In this document: in pieces, positions 5,865-13,835 of the stretch
Layout of the letters: each line of letters opens with the position of its first letter
Position numbering within the stretch: the first letter of the stretch is position 1
Origin: Solirubrobacteraceae bacterium
GTDB taxonomy: Bacteria > Actinomycetota > Thermoleophilia > Solirubrobacterales > Solirubrobacteraceae
Length of the DNA: 32,228 nt
Assembly (NCBI GenBank): GCA_030447505.1
Contig: JAUJOT010000008.1
Location: 182,772-214,999, forward strand
Direction of reading: 5' to 3'
Made by a program: the position numbers and the translations under genes
The notes under the pieces: generated by a model
What the model saw: the letters and a program-made list of their open reading frames with translations, nothing else
Told to the model about the DNA's origin: nothing
Databases searched by the model: none

Positions 5865-6692
5865 CTACGTCGTCATGCCGGTGAACTGACCGCCCGTGAC
5901 GTTCAGCGTCTGACCGTGGACGTAGTTCGACCACGGCGAGCAGAGGAAGAAGACCCCGCCGGCGGCCTCCTGCGGCGTGCCCGGTCGCCCCAGCGGGATG
6001 ACGTAGGACGCCACCCCGCGCAGCTGCTCGGGAATCCCGAGCTGGACCCTCTCGCCACCGATCTCGATCGTGTTGTCCTCGACCTTCGGCGCCGTCAGGC
6101 GCGTCTCGATGAAGCCAAAGGCGACGGCGTTGACGTTGATCTTGAACTGGCCCCACTCCTTGGCCAGCGTCTTCGTCAAGCCGACGACGGCTGCCTTGCC
6201 GGCGGCGTAGTTCGCCTGGCCGGCGTTGCCCATCGTGCCCGAGATCGAGGAGACGTTGACGATCTTGCGAAAGACCTCGAGGCCCTGCTCGCGCTCCTTC
6301 TTGGCCGGCTCGCGCAGGTGCGGCGCGGCGGCGCGGATGACGCGGAAGGGCACCACGGCGTGGATGTCGAGCATCCGCTGGAACGCGTCGTCGGTCATCT
6401 TGTGCAGCGCGCCGTCGATCGTGTAGCCGGCGTTGTTGACGATGATGTCGATCCTGCCCCACGCGTCGATCGCGGTCTTCACGAGCTGGTCGCAGGCGCC
6501 GGCGGCCGTCAGGTCGCCGCCGTAGACGACGGTCTCACCGGCGATCTCCGACGCGGTCTGCTCGGCGACGTCGCCGTCGAGGTCGTTGATGAGGACCTTC
6601 GCGCCGTGCTCGCAGAGCAGCTCTGCCGTCGCGCGGCCGATGCCCCGCGCCGAGCCGGTGACGATCGCGACCTTGTCGTCGAGGACTCCCAT
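5865..6692 (-). CDS. SDR family oxidoreductase (3-oxoacyl-ACP reductase-like)
   Basis: A 275-aa classical short-chain dehydrogenase. TGSARGIG (~11-18) is the nucleotide-binding loop, followed by NNAG. The catalytic set is in IVNVSSISG (Ser) and YAAGKAAVVGLTKTLA (Tyr, Lys). The Asp of INDLDG after strand 2 usually means NAD(H). A longer insert with REPAKKEREQGLEVFRKIVN before the catalytic Ser is typical of a FabG-like subgroup of actinobacteria that acts on hydroxyacyl-CoA-type substrates. ATG 6692 is preceded by AAGGAG with 8 nt spacing. The actual substrate is unknown. Confidence 0.88.
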   Translation of the reverse strand: MGVLDDKVAIVTGSARGIGRATAELLCEHGAKVLINDLDGDVAEQTASEIAGETVVYGGDLTAAGACDQLVKTAIDAWGRIDIIVNNAGYTIDGALHKMTDDAFQRMLDIHAVVPFRVIRAAAPHLREPAKKEREQGLEVFRKIVNVSSISGTMGNAGQANYAAGKAAVVGLTKTLAKEWGQFKINVNAVAFGFIETRLTAPKVEDNTIEIGGERVQLGIPEQLRGVASYVIPLGRPGTPQEAAGGVFFLCSPWSNYVHGQTLNVTGGQFTGMTT

Positions 6693-6725
6693 GCCATGCG
6701 CTCCTTGTCGTCGTTGCGGCCGCGC

Positions 6726-6731
6726 ACCATA
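6726..6731 (-). promoter_or_regulatory. -10 box of the minus-strand SDR gene
   Basis: TATGGT on the minus strand lies 33 nt before ATG 6692, leaving room for a short leader that contains AAGGAG. It sits in the 83-bp divergent region shared with the plus-strand SDR. Confidence 0.35.
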
Positions 6732-6762
6732 GTTGCGGCGCGTCGACGCTGAGACGACCACG

Positions 6763-6768
6763 TAGCCT
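6763..6768 (+). promoter_or_regulatory. -10 box of the plus-strand SDR gene
   Basis: TAGCCT ends 7 nt before the GTG start at 6776. No Shine-Dalgarno sequence is seen, in keeping with a leaderless message. Confidence 0.4.
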
Positions 6769-6775
6769 CCAGCGC

Positions 6776-7564
6776 GTGATCGCCCTCGTCACCGGCGCCT
6801 CGAGCGGGATCGGGGAGGCGACGGCGCGCCGGATCGCGCGCGAGCCGGATGCGCAGCTGATCCTCGTCGCACGCCGCGAGGATCGCCTGCGGGCGCTCGC
6901 CGCGGAGCTCGGGGGCGAGCCGCTGGTGATCGCCGCCGACCTGACGCAGCCCGACGCGCCGGCGCACGTCGCCGCCGCCGTCGAGACCTGGAGCGGGCGA
7001 CTGGACCTGCTCGTCAACAACGCCGGCGCGGCCTGGCGCGGGACGTTCGGCGAGGCCGGCTGGGAGAACGTGCGCCGCCACATGGAGCTGAACTTCGACG
7101 CCCAGGTGCGCCTGACGGAGGCGCTGCTGCCGCTCGTGCGCCGCAGCGCTCCGAGCGCGATCGTCAACGTCGCGAGCAGCGCCGCGCGGGTCAGCCGCGC
7201 GAGCTCGGGCGCCTACTCGGCAAGCAAGTTCGCGCTCGCCGGCTGGACCGACGCGCTGCACCTCGAGGAGCGAGAGCACGGCGTCCACGTCGGCATGGTG
7301 CTGCCGGGCTTCGTCGCGACGGAGGGCTTTCCGCAGCCCCAGCTCGTCGACAAGCGCCTCACGCGCTGGATCGTCTCGACGCCCGAGAAGGTCGCCGAGG
7401 CGATCATGGACGCCGGTCCCGGCCGCCGCGCCGAGCGCTACGTCCCCAAGCCGTACTGGCTCGGGGCGGCGGCGCGGATCGTGCTGCCCCGCGCGACGCG
7501 CAACGTCCTGCGCTCCGGCAGGCTCCCGCTCAGCCCGCCGACGAAGGACGACGCCGGGCGCTGA
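6776..7564 (+). CDS. SDR family NAD(P)-dependent oxidoreductase
   Basis: A 262-aa classical SDR. TGASSGIG begins at residue 6. ARREDRL after strand 2 (Arg residues) favours NADP(H). NNAG lies near 84-87, and the catalytic Ser/Tyr/Lys are in NVASSAARVSRASSGAYSAS followed by KFAL. VLPGFVATEG forms the substrate loop. The C-terminal ~40 residues (RYVPKPYWLGAAARIVLPRA) are basic and hydrophobic, as in SDRs acting on lipids or retinol-like compounds. The GTG start is fixed by the promoter box and by the motif beginning at residue 6. It is divergent from the other SDR and shares a terminator-like stem with the next gene. Confidence 0.88.
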   Translation: MIALVTGASSGIGEATARRIAREPDAQLILVARREDRLRALAAELGGEPLVIAADLTQPDAPAHVAAAVETWSGRLDLLVNNAGAAWRGTFGEAGWENVRRHMELNFDAQVRLTEALLPLVRRSAPSAIVNVASSAARVSRASSGAYSASKFALAGWTDALHLEEREHGVHVGMVLPGFVATEGFPQPQLVDKRLTRWIVSTPEKVAEAIMDAGPGRRAERYVPKPYWLGAAARIVLPRATRNVLRSGRLPLSPPTKDDAGR

Positions 7565-7609
7565 GCAGCGCTTCGAGGTCACCTCCCGCGACGTGCGTCA
7601 GCGCTGCTC
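7563..7609. terminator. Bidirectional terminator-like stem between convergent genes
   Basis: A perfect 10-bp inverted repeat (GAGCAGCGCT at 7563-7572, AGCGCTGCTC at 7600-7609) with a 27-nt loop contains the stop codons of both converging genes. There is no T tract, so it would act as a Rho-dependent or high-GC hairpin terminator in both directions, if at all. Confidence 0.45.
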
Positions 7610-8662
7610 GCGTTGGCCGGAGACCGCCATGATCGCTCGTGCGACGCTCGCCGCCAGCGCGTTCGGGCGCCGATCGTCGATCGTCACGCGAGACCGTCTC
7701 CCGCGCCGCAGGGGCAGGCTCGATCCGGCGCCGGCGCCGGCGCCGGCGCCGCGCCGCGTCGCGATGCGCAACGTGCGGGCCGTGCTGCGCGGCGCGGCCG
7801 TCCCGAGCGCCACGAGCAGGCGCCGCCCCTTCCGGCCCACCAACGCCGAGCGGATCGCGGCCCTGGTGCTGCGGCGCTGACGCTGGAGGCGAACATCCGC
7901 GAGATCCCCAGCGCGCAGTGGGCGGCTCGCGCGGGCGCTTTGGGCGTCGATCACCGACACGCGCGTGCCGGGCGCGTGGTTGACGGCCAGCCAGCTGCCC
8001 AGCGCGCGCAGCTCCCGGCGCAGCGACGTCGCGTCGTAGGTCCGATCGACGACGAGTGCGACCCGCACCCGCGGCACCTTCGCCGGAGCGGGCAGCAGGT
8101 CGGGCATCCCGACGCCCGGCAGCGACGGGGCGCCGGCGGCGCCGGCCGGTGCCGCCGGCGCCGGCTGGTCGCGGGCGCCGCGCGTGGCGCCGTCCTCGTC
8201 TGAGGGGCTCAGCAGGGCCAGCAGCGCGAGCGGCAGCAACAGCGCCAGCAGCCCAAGCAGGACGCGGCGTGGAAACGGCAGCCGCAGGCGACGCAGCGCC
8301 TGCACCAAGCGCCGGACCGCGTCGCGGGTCGCGGCGGACAGGCCGCGTACGCCGGCCGCCAGGTTGGCGAGCGACGCGGCGAGCGCGCGGGTCAGCGTCG
8401 GATCGCGCAGCAGCGCGTCGAGCTGCTGGAGCAGTAGCTGCCAGTTCGACAGCTCGTCGGCCGCGCGGGGTTCGGCCTCGGCCGTGACGTCCGGCTTCTG
8501 TGCGGGCGCTGTCGCGACGGCCGTTGGCGCGTCGTGCGCCGCGTGCGCGGGGCGCGTCGTGCGGCCCCCGGCTCTGGACGCGTCCACTCTGCTGCGGGCC
8601 GCGCCGGGCGCCCGCGGGCCCGAGCCCCTACGCGGACCCGAGGCCTGCCGCGGCGCGCTCAC
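7598..8662 (-). CDS. One-TM protein with vWA-like extracytoplasmic domain
   Basis: The GTG at 8662 overlaps the previous gene's stop (GTGA), giving 354 aa. Residues 1-75 are Pro/Ala/Arg-rich. A helical part follows (ELSNWQLLLQQLDALL...), with one strong membrane helix (VLLGLLALLLPLALLALL, ~165-182) and an Ala/Pro linker. A domain beginning VRVALVVDRTYDATSLRREL resembles a von Willebrand A fold (hydrophobic strand then Asp, later RVSVIDA and GRRLLVALGTAAP), but without a full metal site. The end is basic. A (CCGGCG)n repeat encodes GAGAGAGAG near the C-terminus. Third gene of an operon with a lipoprotein and a four-TM protein. The family is not recognised. Confidence 0.6.
   Translation of the reverse strand: MSAPRQASGPRRGSGPRAPGAARSRVDASRAGGRTTRPAHAAHDAPTAVATAPAQKPDVTAEAEPRAADELSNWQLLLQQLDALLRDPTLTRALAASLANLAAGVRGLSAATRDAVRRLVQALRRLRLPFPRRVLLGLLALLLPLALLALLSPSDEDGATRGARDQPAPAAPAGAAGAPSLPGVGMPDLLPAPAKVPRVRVALVVDRTYDATSLRRELRALGSWLAVNHAPGTRVSVIDAQSARASRPLRAGDLADVRLQRQRRSTRAAIRSALVGRKGRRLLVALGTAAPRSTARTLRIATRRGAGAGAGAGSSLPLRRGRRSRVTIDDRRPNALAASVARAIMAVSGQREQR
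7725..7750. repeat. (CCGGCG)n hexanucleotide repeat
   Basis: Four full copies of CCGGCG plus a partial one lie inside the gene at 7598-8662, encoding alternating Gly-Ala. Changes in copy number would keep the frame, so only linker length would vary. Confidence 0.85.
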
Positions 8663-10035
8663 TCCGGCAGGCTCTTCGGTGCCGCGAGGTTGCGGCCCAG
8701 CAGCTCTGCGATCAGCGCATCGACGTCGGCGAGCTTGTCGGGGACGGTCAGCCCCCCGCCGCGCGCGAGGTCGGCCTGCGCGTGATGCGCCTCGCCGACC
8801 TCCGGCATCCCATCCGAGGACGCCCGCGCGCGCGGACTCCACGTGCCGTAGAGGTGGGGGAACTCGTCCGCGCGGCGCAGGAACGCGACGTCCGGATGCA
8901 GCACCGCCTCCTGGTGCATCTGGCGCTTCGCGTTGGCCACGGTCGTGGCGATCTCCGCGCGCTGGGCGACGAGTGCTCCGACCTCCGCTGCGAGCTCTGA
9001 GCGGATCCGCTCGCGATGCTCGAGCGTGTCGGCGTCGCGGCGGCGCTGGCGTTCGCGCGCCTCGCGCGCCGGGTCGACGAGCAGGAAGGCAACGCCGATG
9101 CCGAGCAGGAACACCGAGGCCGACACGAGGAAGTACACGCCCGGCTCGCTGGCCGAAGGCTGGACGTTCTCGGTCAGGCGCTGGGCGGCGGCACCCCGTG
9201 CGCCCGCGGCCTGATTGGCCTGCTGGCGGGCTGCGGCGGCGTTGTTCGCAGTCGTGCGTGCGCTCTGCACGCCGTACCACAGGCCAAGGCCCGTGATGAT
9301 GACCGCGAGCGCGACGGCGTAGCGAGCGGCCCGCGGCACGTCGCGGTCCAGCAGCGGTCGGCGGCCGTCGACGTGCGGCTGTGGATCGCTCGTGTGCGCG
9401 AGGCGCAGGTTCTTGCCGACCGCCTTCTGGCCGACGGCGATCAGCAGGGCGATCACGATCGCCGACAGCGCGGGGGCGCCCTCCCGCAGCAGCACCGGAT
9501 CGCTCTCCCGAAAGCGCGCGAGCTCGCGGAAGCCGTCGTAGGCGAACAGCGCCTCGGCGATGCCGACGGCGAAGAACAGCGCCAGCAACCCGCCGCCGGC
9601 GGACATCCGGGCGGACAGACGCCCGCGCCTCGTCGCCGGCGGCGCGACCGGCGGCGCCTCGCCGGGCGGCGTCGAGACCTGCTCGGCGGCGGCGCTGGCG
9701 CGAATCAGGTCGTCGTCGAGCATGCGGACGCGGACGGCCCGCTCCATCAGCGGGCCGAGCCGCGCGCCGATCGCGTGGTCGGCGTGCTGAGCGATGCTCT
9801 CCGAGACGATCTTCCCGCGCACGCGGTCGGCGTCGTCGCGGGGATGGCCGGCGTCGGTGCGCCGCCCATCGGCCACGTCAGGGGCGGGTAGGGTCCCATC
9901 GGCGATCGGGCGCTCGGCGTCGGCCGGCGCCTCGGTCGGCTCTCCGACGGCGGGGATCGACAGCAGCGGAGGCGGCAGCGGGGGGAGGCCGCCGTTCGTC
10001 GTGTCGCCTGTGTTCATGCGGTGCTCCTCGCTCAT
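8659..10035 (-). CDS. Four-TM membrane protein with coiled coil
   Basis: A 458-aa protein. Residues 1-130 are Pro/Asp-rich and cytoplasmic. Membrane helices are near GGLLALFFAVGIAEALFAY, APALSAIVIALLIAVG, YAVALAVIITGLGLWYGV and GVYFLVSASVFLLGIGVAFL. Between helices 3 and 4 lies an external Ala/Gln/Asn-rich helix (AAARQQANQAAG). After helix 4 a long charged segment (REARERQRRRDADTLEHRER...) probably forms a coiled coil. ATG 10035 has GAGG 5 nt upstream; ATG 10017 has GAGGAG 6 nt upstream and is an equal alternative. It lies 8 nt after the lipoprotein gene and overlaps the next gene by 4 nt. Probably the membrane core of the complex; family unknown. Confidence 0.65.
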   Translation of the reverse strand: MSEEHRMNTGDTTNGGLPPLPPPLLSIPAVGEPTEAPADAERPIADGTLPAPDVADGRRTDAGHPRDDADRVRGKIVSESIAQHADHAIGARLGPLMERAVRVRMLDDDLIRASAAAEQVSTPPGEAPPVAPPATRRGRLSARMSAGGGLLALFFAVGIAEALFAYDGFRELARFRESDPVLLREGAPALSAIVIALLIAVGQKAVGKNLRLAHTSDPQPHVDGRRPLLDRDVPRAARYAVALAVIITGLGLWYGVQSARTTANNAAAARQQANQAAGARGAAAQRLTENVQPSASEPGVYFLVSASVFLLGIGVAFLLVDPAREARERQRRRDADTLEHRERIRSELAAEVGALVAQRAEIATTVANAKRQMHQEAVLHPDVAFLRRADEFPHLYGTWSPRARASSDGMPEVGEAHHAQADLARGGGLTVPDKLADVDALIAELLGRNLAAPKSLPE

Positions 10036-10042
10036 CGCCGCC

Positions 10043-10852
10043 TCATAGCTCGGTCGTCGTCGCGCAGTTCGTCGCGCCCGTCCGCTCGCAGGCCGTCATC
10101 CAGATCTGCACGAGATCGTCTGTGCGCCGCGCGCTCTGGTTGACGCGGTCGGGCAGCCGCCCGAGGCCGACGGCCTGCAGCACGTCGACGCCGTCGGCGC
10201 TGCCGAGCAGATCGCCCAGTTGCGCCGCGAGGGTCTCGGGAGCGTCGCCGGCCTCCAGGCGTCGGGCAAGCATCAGCTGATCGCTCGCCTGCACGCCGTC
10301 GGAGACCAGCGTCATCGCCTGGGCGCCGGATCGCTGCTTCAGCATCCGCAGTGCATTGCGCACCGCCCGGGCGATGTCGGACGAGCCTCCGCGCGCCAGC
10401 GCGCGTACGCGGGCGGTCAGCGCCTCGTCGTCCTGGTCGACGCCGAGCGCGCTGTCCAGCGTTTCCGCGAGCGCGCCGCGCAGGTCCTGCTCCAGTGCGC
10501 CTCGACGGGTCTCGCCGAGCTGCTCGAGCGTCGGCACGTCGTCGTCGTAGATGACCTCCACCGAGTTCGCGTCGCCGGCGAAGACGACCATCCGCAGGTG
10601 CCCCCCGGCGGTGATCGTGTGCTCGGCCGCTCGCAGCGCCGCCGAGCTCACGTCCTGCGCCAGCGCGCGGTCGTGAATCGCGCCGGTCGCATCGACCGCG
10701 ATCACCGAGCTCACGGGGCAGTCGCCGGGCGCCTGCACGCTTCCGGGCGTAGCACCGGCTGTCACAGCGCAGGGGGAGTCGCTGCCGCCACAGGCGGCGA
10801 GCGCGAGCGCGACGACGCCGAGCACGGCGAATCTGATCCGGCGGATTGTCAT
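10043..10852 (-). CDS. Lipoprotein with vWA-like domain
   Basis: A 269-aa protein with a lipoprotein signal: MTIRRIRFAVLGVVALALAA followed at once by the lipobox Cys (ALAAC, residue ~21) and GGSDS. The mature part begins VIAVDATGAIHDRAL, like strand 1 of a von Willebrand A domain, but with DATGA instead of the DxSxS metal motif. HLRMVVFAGDANSVEVIYDDD and AQAMTLVSDG (the usual late vWA strand ending in DG) follow. Two Cys near the end (ACERTGATNCATTTEL) may form a disulfide. It heads the three-gene minus operon. The protein is probably anchored on the outer face of the membrane and may present a ligand-binding domain to the two membrane partners. Confidence 0.65.
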   Translation of the reverse strand: MTIRRIRFAVLGVVALALAACGGSDSPCAVTAGATPGSVQAPGDCPVSSVIAVDATGAIHDRALAQDVSSAALRAAEHTITAGGHLRMVVFAGDANSVEVIYDDDVPTLEQLGETRRGALEQDLRGALAETLDSALGVDQDDEALTARVRALARGGSSDIARAVRNALRMLKQRSGAQAMTLVSDGVQASDQLMLARRLEAGDAPETLAAQLGDLLGSADGVDVLQAVGLGRLPDRVNQSARRTDDLVQIWMTACERTGATNCATTTEL

Positions 10853-10898
10853 GCGCGCGGGCAGCCCCTGGGGTCGGTCGAAGCGAATGCGAATGGTA

Positions 10899-10904
10899 GA
10901 TATA
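10899..10904 (-). promoter_or_regulatory. Possible -10 box of the lipoprotein operon
   Basis: TATATC on the minus strand lies in the only AT-rich stretch of this 152-bp divergent gap, about 47 nt before ATG 10852. No clear -35 is seen. Confidence 0.3.
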
Positions 10905-10992
10905 CGAGCACGCGCAGGTCACGGTTCGCGGCGCACGGCATGACCCAGCCGCGTCAGGCGCAAACCCTTTCCACCGGCGAGCGCGAGCGCAA

Positions 10993-10998
10993 TAGATT
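10993..10998 (+). promoter_or_regulatory. -10 box of the crotonase gene
   Basis: TAGATT ends 6 nt before the GTG start at 11005, implying a leaderless transcript. Confidence 0.4.
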
Positions 10999-11004
10999 GC
11001 GCGC

Positions 11005-11787
11005 GTGCCGTACGAGACGCTGGGCTACGAGGTCGCCGGGGCGATCGCCACGATCGCGCTCGACCAGCCCGAGACGCGCAACGCCCTCTCGGACGCGCTG
11101 CTCGACGAGCTGCTCGCGGCGCTCGAGATCGCCCGCGACGACGAGGCCGTGCGCTGCGTCGTGCTCAGCTCGACGCACGAGACGGTGTTCTCCGGCGGCG
11201 GCGACCTCGCGGGCTTCGCCGCCGACGTGCCGCTCGTGCACCGCCACGCGGCCAACGATCGCTTTCCGCGCCTGTTCACGCTGATCGGCGAGCTCGGCAA
11301 GCCCGTGCTCTGCGCGGCGCGCGGACACGTCCTCGCCGGCGCGCTCGGCCTGGCGCTCGCCTGCGACCTCGTGATCGCCGGGGAGCGCGCGACGTTCGGG
11401 ACGCCTGAGATCAACGTCGGCCTGTTTCCGTTCATGATCGCCGCGCTGGTCGCGCGCAACATCGGGCGCAAGAAGACGACCGAGCTGCTGCTGCTCGGCG
11501 AGCGCATCGACGCGCACGAGGCGCAGCGGCTGGGAATCGTCAACCGCGTCGTCGCGCCCGCCGAGTTCGACGCGGCGGTCGCCGACTGGGCGGCGCAGCT
11601 CGCGGCCAAGTCGCCGCTGCTGATGAAGCTCGGCAGGGACGCGCTCTTCGCGCAGCAGGACATGGCCTTCGCCGGCGCCCTGGAGTACCTGCGCGCGCAG
11701 CTCGCGCTCGCGCTGTCGACCGACGACGCCCGCGAGGGGATGGCGGCATTCCTCGAGCGCCGCGAGCCACGGTGGACCGGCAGGTAA
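11005..11787 (+). CDS. Enoyl-CoA hydratase/isomerase family protein
   Basis: A 260-aa crotonase-fold protein. It shows ETRNALSDALLDELLAALE near the N-terminus, the oxyanion-hole loop FSGGGDLAGFA (~65-75), GKPVLCAARGHVLAGALGLALACD (~95-120) and FGTPEINVGLFPF. The Glu of TPEI (E164 of rat crotonase) is kept, while the first catalytic Glu (E144, usually GGGxE) is Gly in GALGL. The enzyme may therefore be an isomerase, a lyase or a hydratase with altered chemistry. The C-terminal helices are typical. The stop overlaps the next gene by 16 nt, so it is co-translated with the arginase-family gene. Confidence 0.85.
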   Translation: MPYETLGYEVAGAIATIALDQPETRNALSDALLDELLAALEIARDDEAVRCVVLSSTHETVFSGGGDLAGFAADVPLVHRHAANDRFPRLFTLIGELGKPVLCAARGHVLAGALGLALACDLVIAGERATFGTPEINVGLFPFMIAALVARNIGRKKTTELLLLGERIDAHEAQRLGIVNRVVAPAEFDAAVADWAAQLAAKSPLLMKLGRDALFAQQDMAFAGALEYLRAQLALALSTDDAREGMAAFLERREPRWTGR

Positions 11788-12515
11788 CCGCGCTTCTGTG
11801 CCGCACCTCCGATCGCGGGCCGCAGGCCGCGCAGGGCACGCGCGAGCTGGCGGAGCTGATCGACGCGCGCGTCGTCGGCTCGCCCGGCGCGCCGCGCTCG
11901 TCCTCATGGGATGACGACCTGCGCGATTCGCGCGGCTGCCTGCTCGAGGCCGGCGGGCAGGTCGACGACGCGCTCGACGCCGGCCGGGCGCCGATCCTGC
12001 TCGCCGGCGAGTGCTCGATCAGCGTCGCGACGCTGCCCGTCGTCGTGCGCCACCACCCCGACGCCCGCGTGCTGTGGCTCGACGCGCACGCCGACTTCAA
12101 CACGCCCGCGACGACCGCCAGCGGCTACCTCGGCGGCATGTGCCTGGCGGGCGCCTGCGGGCTGTGGGACAGCGGCTTCGGCGCGGGCCTCGACCCGGCG
12201 CGCGTGATCATGCACGGCGTGCGCGAGCTCGACGCCGGCGAGCGCGTGGCGCTGGATCGCTGCGGCGTCTATCGGCTCGAACAGCCGGTCCAGCTCGAGG
12301 GCATGACGCTCTTCGTGCATGTCGACCTCGACGTTCTCGACCCCGACGTGCTTCCGGCGAGCTTCCCGGTGCCGGGCGGGATGTCCGCGCAGGCGCTGCG
12401 CGACCTCCTCGCCGCGGTCGTCGAGCTGGCGACGGTCGTCGGGGCGCAGATCACGTCGCCGGCGCCCGGCCATGGCGACGTCGCGGCCGCCGCGATCGCG
12501 CCGCTGCTGACCTGA
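11772..12515 (+). CDS. Arginase-family (ureohydrolase) protein, variant metal site
   Basis: A 247-aa protein with the ureohydrolase fold. WLDAHADFNTP (Asp, His, Asp metal ligands) and VHVDLDVLDPDVLPA (two Asp ligands) are intact. The first ligand motif, normally GGDHS, reads LAGECSIS, so Cys replaces the Mn-A His. The loop after DAHADFNTP keeps GGMCLAGACG where arginases have an HGMP-type loop. Substrates of the family are arginine, agmatine, formiminoglutamate or other guanidino/amidino compounds; none can be chosen here. The GTG start lies inside the end of the crotonase gene, so the pair may act in one catabolic route. Confidence 0.82.
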   Translation: MDRQVTALLCRTSDRGPQAAQGTRELAELIDARVVGSPGAPRSSSWDDDLRDSRGCLLEAGGQVDDALDAGRAPILLAGECSISVATLPVVVRHHPDARVLWLDAHADFNTPATTASGYLGGMCLAGACGLWDSGFGAGLDPARVIMHGVRELDAGERVALDRCGVYRLEQPVQLEGMTLFVHVDLDVLDPDVLPASFPVPGGMSAQALRDLLAAVVELATVVGAQITSPAPGHGDVAAAAIAPLLT

Positions 12516-12607
12516 CGAGTCGGCGCGCGCTGCCCGCCCGCCGGCGCTCGGGCGCGATCGGGGTCGCACGACGTGTATCTGAGCGGCCTGTTCGCGCTCT
12601 GTCTCAC

Positions 12608-13750
12608 ATGCACGCTTTCGCCCCCCGCAGATCGACCGAGACGCAGATCAGCGGCGCGATCACGCTCGGCTGGCGGATCGCAGTGCTCTACAGCCTGCGC
12701 GCCGACGAGCTGCCGACCTCGCCGCCCGACAACCTCCTGCCGATGCGTGGCAGCCTGCCCGCCGCCGAGCGGCTCGCGCTCGAGCTGCGCGCCGCGGCGG
12801 GCGATGCCGATCGACTCGGCGTGCCGCTCGAGTCCGGCGCGCTGGACGATCTGCTCGAGCTCGCGGCGCGCGCTGCGCAGTCCGATCAGGCCGAGACGCA
12901 GTTCCGCGATCGCATCCGCGCATGGCACGTCGAGCTCGAGACGATGCTGTGGGCCGACCACGAGGCGACCGGCAAGGCCTACGAGCTGGGCAGCTTCCTG
13001 TCGGACACGTCCAACCGCGTCGTGCTCGAGCTGCGCCGCGGCGAGCACGCGCGCACGCACGTCACGCGCGAGCTGCGCTGCGTCTTCGCGCGCGAGCGCG
13101 TCGAGCGCATCAAGCGCCTGCTCGACGATCTGCAGGCGCGGATCGATCCGGCGGCGGTGCGGATCGTCAAGCAGCACCTCGCGGCGTGGCAGCACGCGGT
13201 GCGCGATCGCACGCCGCGCGCCGCCACGCGCTCGGGCCTCGAGCCGCTCGACAGCCAGGTCGTCACGTGGTTTCAGCTGCTGACCGGCGACAAGGAGCCC
13301 GAGGCCTTCATCGGCCACGACGACCGCGCGCGCGTGCGCGGGACGATGCTCGGTCGGATCGCGCGGTCCTACCGCCGCAACTGGCTGGCGATCGCCTCGG
13401 CCGCGGCGGTCGCCGCCGGGGCGGTCGCGGCCCTCCTCCTGCTCAACCCCGATGGGACGGCGACGCTGAAGGTCCTCGCGGTCCTCAGCCCCTTCGCGGG
13501 CGCGCTCGGCGTGTCGCTCACATCGATCGGACTGACCGTTCGCAAGAGCCTCGACGCGCGCGCCGAGCTGCTGTGGAACACGGCCCTCGTGGAGGTCATC
13601 GCCGAGCGGACGCTGCGCGTCGAGGACCTGCTGAAGTCGCCCGTGCGGCCGCGGCGGCGCCTCGCGGCGCCGGTCTCCCGCCGCCGCTCGCACAGCGACA
13701 CGCCCGCCGCGGCGCAGCGCCGGAGCGGCGCCCCCGCAGACGCTCGCTGA
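12608..13750 (+). CDS. Membrane protein of unknown family with two C-terminal TM helices
   Basis: A 380-aa protein. Residues ~1-245 are soluble and strongly helical, with many Glu/Arg pairs (FRDRIRAWHVELETMLWADH, RVERIKRLLDDLQARI). Two membrane helices follow close together (NWLAIASAAAVAAGAVAALLLL, ~258-279, and VLAVLSPFAGALGVSLTSIGLTV, ~285-310), then a helix (DARAELLWNTALVEVIAERTL) and a basic tail (RPRRRLAAPVSRRRS). No catalytic motif is seen. ATG 12608 is the first ATG, and codons before it read like non-coding sequence. Topology suggests a cytoplasmic helical head with a hairpin membrane anchor. It is monocistronic, with a 92-nt gap upstream. Confidence 0.65.
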   Translation: MHAFAPRRSTETQISGAITLGWRIAVLYSLRADELPTSPPDNLLPMRGSLPAAERLALELRAAAGDADRLGVPLESGALDDLLELAARAAQSDQAETQFRDRIRAWHVELETMLWADHEATGKAYELGSFLSDTSNRVVLELRRGEHARTHVTRELRCVFARERVERIKRLLDDLQARIDPAAVRIVKQHLAAWQHAVRDRTPRAATRSGLEPLDSQVVTWFQLLTGDKEPEAFIGHDDRARVRGTMLGRIARSYRRNWLAIASAAAVAAGAVAALLLLNPDGTATLKVLAVLSPFAGALGVSLTSIGLTVRKSLDARAELLWNTALVEVIAERTLRVEDLLKSPVRPRRRLAAPVSRRRSHSDTPAAAQRRSGAPADAR

Positions 13751-13835
13751 CGCTGCGGCGGCCCGACCGCGGCGCGCGGCTCGGCGAGGGACAGCGCCGC
13801 GCTGATCGTCGGCAGCTCGCGCAGCCTGGCGTGCG

